Source: Mangifera indica (Eukaryota; Streptophyta; Magnoliopsida; Sapindales; Anacardiaceae). From it: a stretch of DNA of 64,000 nt. Positions 59,706 through 64,000 of this stretch are shown piece by piece (within the stretch, counting starts at the first letter, position 1; each line of letters opens with the position of its first letter). Position numbers and translations under genes: made by a program. The stretch lies in assembly GCF_011075055.1 (NCBI RefSeq), contig NW_025401120.1, forward strand, positions 1 through 64,000, in the 5' to 3' direction. The notes under the pieces were generated by a model. That model saw only the letters and a program-made list of their open reading frames with translations, was not told where the DNA came from and did not search any database.

Positions 59706-60755
59706 TTTTATTAGTTTTAACCGTTAACTTATGAATATTTTAATTTTCAAAATATAACAGAAAAAAAAATTGACAATGAACTAAATCAGGGAGAAAATAA
59801 GTTTTTTGGCCTATCTTTAATTGTTATTATCTCTCTTAAAAAATAATAATTTTAACTTTAAATTACAGTGCACATAGCAAATAACCTAAATTTTACTGCT
59901 TAAAATAGCCGGTTCACAAAAGAACTGAGGGAGAATTTTGTAATTGCTGAGGTCTCAACTCGAGGTCAACATCCAAATAAAACGACTCAAAATTAAATAA
60001 TGGTAAGGTTGGTGCATCATGAGTCACCACACCAATCTTAAGGATATTATTAACAAGTGATATTAGGTTTATAAATATATTTTATTAATTAATTTATTAA
60101 TAAAATTATTTTTATTTATTTTAAATATATAAATAAATATATATTTATATATATAATTATGTGACTAAATAATTTTAAATTAAAAATAATATAATATATA
60201 ATCACGTGATATCATGTATAAATATTATTAATTTATATATTTATAATGAATGTATATTTATTTATATAAATTAATACTAATATATAATTTAATAATTTTA
60301 AAATAAAAAAATAAAGCCAAGGTTCATAATGATAAATGATACTTTCTCTACGTATAATTTAGACTTCAAAACAAAATAATTAGAAATTTAGAAAATATAG
60401 ACAAGTAAAATATCCCAATTTTTTTAATAATTTAAATTATCGTCTTAAATACTGGTCCCACGACACCCTCCGTCCCATCACGACGATTAGCGGCTTCTAA
60501 ACTTGCACTTTAAACAACACTGAGTCTCTACTCTACTTTTGAGTGTAGCGTGAAATCTCCTCTCCCTCCCTTTCTATTTTTGCTCTGGTTGGTTGGCTAG
60601 CTTCAAAACAAAACAACCTCACGACGGTTGGGCCATGAGAGAAACACACTCTCTGTCTCTCCCAACGCAGCTTACAGTTAACATTTATATAGCCTTAGAA
60701 TGATCTTCTGTTTCGGGTAACAAAACGACAAAAAATTCCACCTCACTTTGCGGTA
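59706..60755. promoter_or_regulatory. Spacer and 5' leader of the UspA-domain kinase gene
   Basis: AT-rich to about 60450, then mixed sequence with CT-rich stretches (60550-60670) typical of a leader. Two small upstream frames precede the start: 60635-60703 (22 codons) and 60700-60720 (6 codons), overlapping as ATGA. Confidence 0.5.
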
Positions 60756-63700
60756 ATGAAGATGGTGCAACAAGCTGGTGTGGTCGGAGAAGCGGCTGGC
60801 TTGGCGAGTTCGACTGGTGGCGGGACGGTGGTGGTGGGTGTGAAGTTGGACGCGCATAGCAGAGAGTTGTTGACGTGGGCTCTGGTCAAAGTTGCGCTGC
60901 CAGGTGATACAGTGATAGCTCTTCATGTTCTTGGTAACAATGGTAAGTGTACGTGATTTATTAAGTCGGGGTTTCCATTTTTTTTTTTGGTTTTTTGGAT
61001 GGTTTTAATGGTTATGTGATATGGTTTGTGCGTAGAAATTGTAGATCGTGATGGGAAGTCTTCGCTTTTGTCACTCGTTAAAACTTTTGACTCTGTTCTT
61101 GCCGTATATGAAGGTTTCTGCAACTTGAAACAGGTTTGATCTCTTTTAGTATCTCTTAATTAAAACTTTCTTTTTAGTCCTTGATATCTGCCGGGTTGTT
61201 GAGAAAAAGAAGGATTTTTGGAAGAAATTTTCAGTCTTTAAGCTTCCATAAATAGAAAGTTAAGTCCAGTTAGTAAATTTATGGAGGCTTTAATTGTTTG
61301 AAGATGGAGTTTTTATTGTTTCTTTTATGTCTACTGCGGTACTTTCTTGAATAGAAATGAAAACTCGTTATTTATTGTAATGTAAATGTTGCAGGTGGAT
61401 CTGAAGCTTAAAATATGCAGAGGAACATCAATTCGGAAAATTTTAGTTAAAGAAACAAATTCTTGTTCTGCATCGAAGGTTATAGTAGGAACTGCGAGGA
61501 ATTACCATACAATCCGATCATCAACATCTGTGGCTAAATATTGTGCTAAGAAACTGTCAAAGGAAATTACAGTTCTTGCGGTTAACAATGGGAAAGTTGT
61601 TTACCAAAGAGAAGGCCTTCCATCAGCGGCTGCTGAAACACAAGGTCTTGATTTTTTTTTTTTTTTGTCTTCTGGGAGGTGCATATATTTTTGTAGTTTT
61701 ATTGAAAATATTTGTATTGCAGGAACTGAAGATAATCGCCGCAATTGCATGCTTGATGTAATACACCGGTCAATTTCATTGACTAAGCATGCTGGACGAC
61801 TGAAAAATTCTCAAGTTGTAACTGATGATGCCCCTAATTCAGCACATAAATCTGTTAATGATACTGGTTCTATGATGAATTTGGAAAGGGCGTTAGTGAA
61901 AGCTGGTTCAGATTGTTTAGAGAGTGCTGGGAAACAAAAGTGCCCTATTTGTGGACCGGCTAAAGTATTGCCAGAGGATTCTTATAAACCATGTGAAGAA
62001 GATTTGTGTGGCAATGGCGGTGATTGTGAAGGTGAATCTTTGGCTATAGTGCCTGTTCAGAAGGCAGAGTCACCTTCAGCTTCTATAACTTTATTGATCA
62101 GGCAATTGCCTGAAGCAAGGCCTGGATGGCCATTGCTTCGTCAAACAGTGTTAACAGAGAAACAAGCTCCAGGTAGGTCTTCGTTGGAAAAGATCTCTGT
62201 TGTTCAATGGGCGTTGCGGTTGCCCTCGAGGCAACCTGCACTTGTTACAGATTCAGATCATAAACAAACTAACAAAAATTCAACAAAACTGCCGAATGAA
62301 TTGGAGGGTCTACATGAGAAATACTCTGCTACTTGCAGACCTTTTAAGTATCAGGAACTCCTCTCTGCAACATCTAATTTCTTGGCTGGTATGTTTGGAT
62401 CCTCAAACTACTGTTTAGAGTTTATGTTTGTCCATTTTGTGGGACCTTTTAGTTCCAAAATATTCATTGTTGATTCCAGAGAATTTGATCGGAAAAGGAG
62501 GGAGCAGTCAGGTTTATAAAGGTTGCCTTCCTGATGGCAAGGAACTTGCTGTGAAAATCCTGAAGTCATCCGAAGATGTGCTGAAAGAGTTCATTTTGGA
62601 AATCGATATTATCACTACATTACATCATAAGAATATCATTTCCCTCTCCGGATTCTGTTTCGAAGAGAATAATCTTCTCTTGGTTTATGATTTTCTATCT
62701 AGAGGAAGCCTGGAAGAAAACCTTCATGGTATGTGAACTCATAATTTTTCTTTAGGCTGATTCTGCATATAGTTTTCAATTTTGTTTACATCTTCCTCAT
62801 GCTTACTCATTTAGGTAACAAGATAGATCCACATTTATTTGGATGGAGTGAGAGGTATAAGGTGGCTGTGGGGGTGGCTGAGGCCTTGGATTATCTCCAC
62901 AGTGGTAGTGCTCAACATGTCATTCACAGGGATGTTAAATCATCAAACATACTACTGTCAAATGATTTTGAGCCACAGGTCTCTTTCAAATTTACATTTT
63001 AAATGTGAAAAGTGCTTAAAAATATAACTGGTTCATAACTGTTCATGCTTTTCTATTTTGTTTTTCTTAGCTATCTGATTTTGGACTTGCCAAATGGGCA
63101 TCGACCTCTGCATCACATATAACCTGCAAAGATGTTTCGGGAACCTTTGGGTACATGATTCGCGCCCAAGTCTTGTTCATTTGATTTGTATCAAAGAAAG
63201 ATACAATACTTTTATTACCATTTAGTTCTGAACATTACTAGAAAATTTGGAAATTTGCTGCAGTTACCTGGCCCCTGAATACTTCATGTATGGCAAAGTA
63301 AATGACAGTGTTGATGTCTATGCATTCGGAGTTGTACTCCTCGAGCTTCTCTCAGGTAGAAAGCCGATAAGCAATGACTATCCCAAAGGCCAAAAGAGTT
63401 TAGTCATCTGGGTATGTATTCTGAACTCATTACTGAATTTTGGCCATTTGGTTTTGAATTTTAATGAACAAATGAAACTTCTTGTCTAGGCAAAGCCAAT
63501 TCTATACAGTGGGAAGATTACACAACTGTTAGATCCAACCTTGGGCAGTAATTATGATCATGACCAGATGGAGAGGATGGCTTTAGCAGCAGTTCTATGT
63601 ATCAGGCGTGCTGCGCGAGCGAGGCCCAAAATGAGTCTTGTAAATAATCTTTTATAGCTGCTATGCTTTATCCCTTATTTAACGGGGAAGTTGTTTAAAT

Positions 63701-63972
63701 GTTATGAACTTTGCTCTTATTTATCCCAGGTTCTGAAGCTCCTCCAAGGTGATACTGATGTAACAAAGTGGGCAAGACTTCAAATCAATGCTTCGGAAGA
63801 ATTTGAAATGCTTGACGATGAAGCCTGCCCGCGTTTAAACCTTCAATCCCATCTTAACCTTGCGCTGCTTGATGTGGAGGATGATTCATTCTCCATGAGC
63901 AGCATTGAGCAAAGTGTATCAGTAGAGGACTACTTGCAAGGCAGGTGGAGCCGCTCATCAAGCTTTGACTAA
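60756..63972 (+). CDS. UspA-domain receptor-like cytoplasmic kinase
   Basis: Ten exons: 60756-60942, 61036-61133, 61395-61644, 61723-62388, 62480-62728, 62815-62978, 63071-63150, 63264-63411, 63490-63639, 63730-63972. They total 2235 nt and encode 744 aa, in frame. Residues about 20-150 form an adenine-nucleotide alpha-hydrolase/UspA-like fold ([28 protein letters not shown]). A linker with CPICG and a [12 protein letters not shown] segment follows. The kinase domain is from about residue 400: glycine loop [11 protein letters not shown], lysine in LAVKIL, catalytic loop [20 protein letters not shown], and activation end GTFGYLAPEY. All key residues are present, so it should be active and of the RD type. 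It has no transmembrane segment. It matches the kinase family of At1g77280 and At1g21590 (recalled); substrates are unknown. Intron 3 is only 78 bp and is open in frame. Confidence 0.93.
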
Positions 63973-64000
63973 CCACATTACTGGCAATAACAATTGCAAA

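Noticed and set aside
61645..61722. Extra coding sequence in the kinase between exons 3 and 4
   Set aside because: The stretch is open in frame, but it starts GTCTTG, is T-rich and ends TTGCAG, so it is a 78-bp intron; the peptide it would add is a poly-Phe run.
1..64000. CRISPR arrays, operons, bacterial promoters or rRNA genes
   Set aside because: The DNA is plant nuclear; no regular short repeats with unique spacers and no rRNA sequence were seen. tRNA genes cannot be excluded by eye, but none was recognised.

Overview
This is a nuclear fragment from a dicot plant, probably a woody rosid. The evidence is interrupted genes with GT-AG introns, AT-rich introns and spacers, plant-only proteins (a plastid transcription-complex subunit, a plant GST subclass, a UspA-type receptor-like cytoplasmic kinase) and many plant-type retroelements and MITEs. 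Six protein-coding genes and one truncated MADS-box copy are present. Exon coordinates come from splice-site reading and reading-frame continuity. All complete gene models close in frame except the MEI1-like gene.

Layout: (1) 1-4722, minus: MEI1/TopBP1-like multi-BRCT protein, 3' end outside the window. It has an AT-AC U12-type intron, a GC-AG intron, a TRIM retroelement in an intron and apparent reading-frame breaks. (2) 7708-17405, minus: ubinuclein-like HIR-complex subunit of 13 exons; its last intron holds an LTR-internal-LTR-internal-LTR complex. (3) 17.4-20.6 kb: spacer with a foldback element carrying minisatellite arms and an AT core, and a hAT-like MITE. (4) 20623-23070, plus: PTAC6/PAP8. 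(5) 26256-26578, plus: truncated PISTILLATA-type MADS-box copy. (6) 27712-44825, plus: SDG8/ASHH2 H3K36 methyltransferase (17 coding exons, 2264 aa), with an old Ty3/gypsy element and an LTR pair in intron 8. (7) 46408-47528, minus: TCHQD-class glutathione S-transferase. (8) 48.7-60.6 kb: gene-poor, rich in long-inverted-repeat elements. (9) 60756-63972, plus: UspA-domain protein kinase.

From memory, the gene order matches two duplicated Arabidopsis chromosome 1 segments merged into one: At1g77280 (kinase)-At1g77290 (TCHQD)-At1g77300 (SDG8)-At1g77310 (UBN)-At1g77320 (MEI1), plus PTAC6 (At1g21600), which sits beside the other ubinuclein (At1g21610). The window therefore looks like the pre-duplication order. 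The genes do not form a pathway. Three act in the nucleus on chromatin or DNA (SDG8, ubinuclein, MEI1), one in plastid transcription, and two in the cytosol or membrane periphery.

The least explained content is the repeat layer: at least three families of non-coding elements with long inverted repeats and 9-bp target duplications (Mutator-like), one of them clustered five times in 8 kb, and a short LTR element reduced to a zinc knuckle and an acidic tail.
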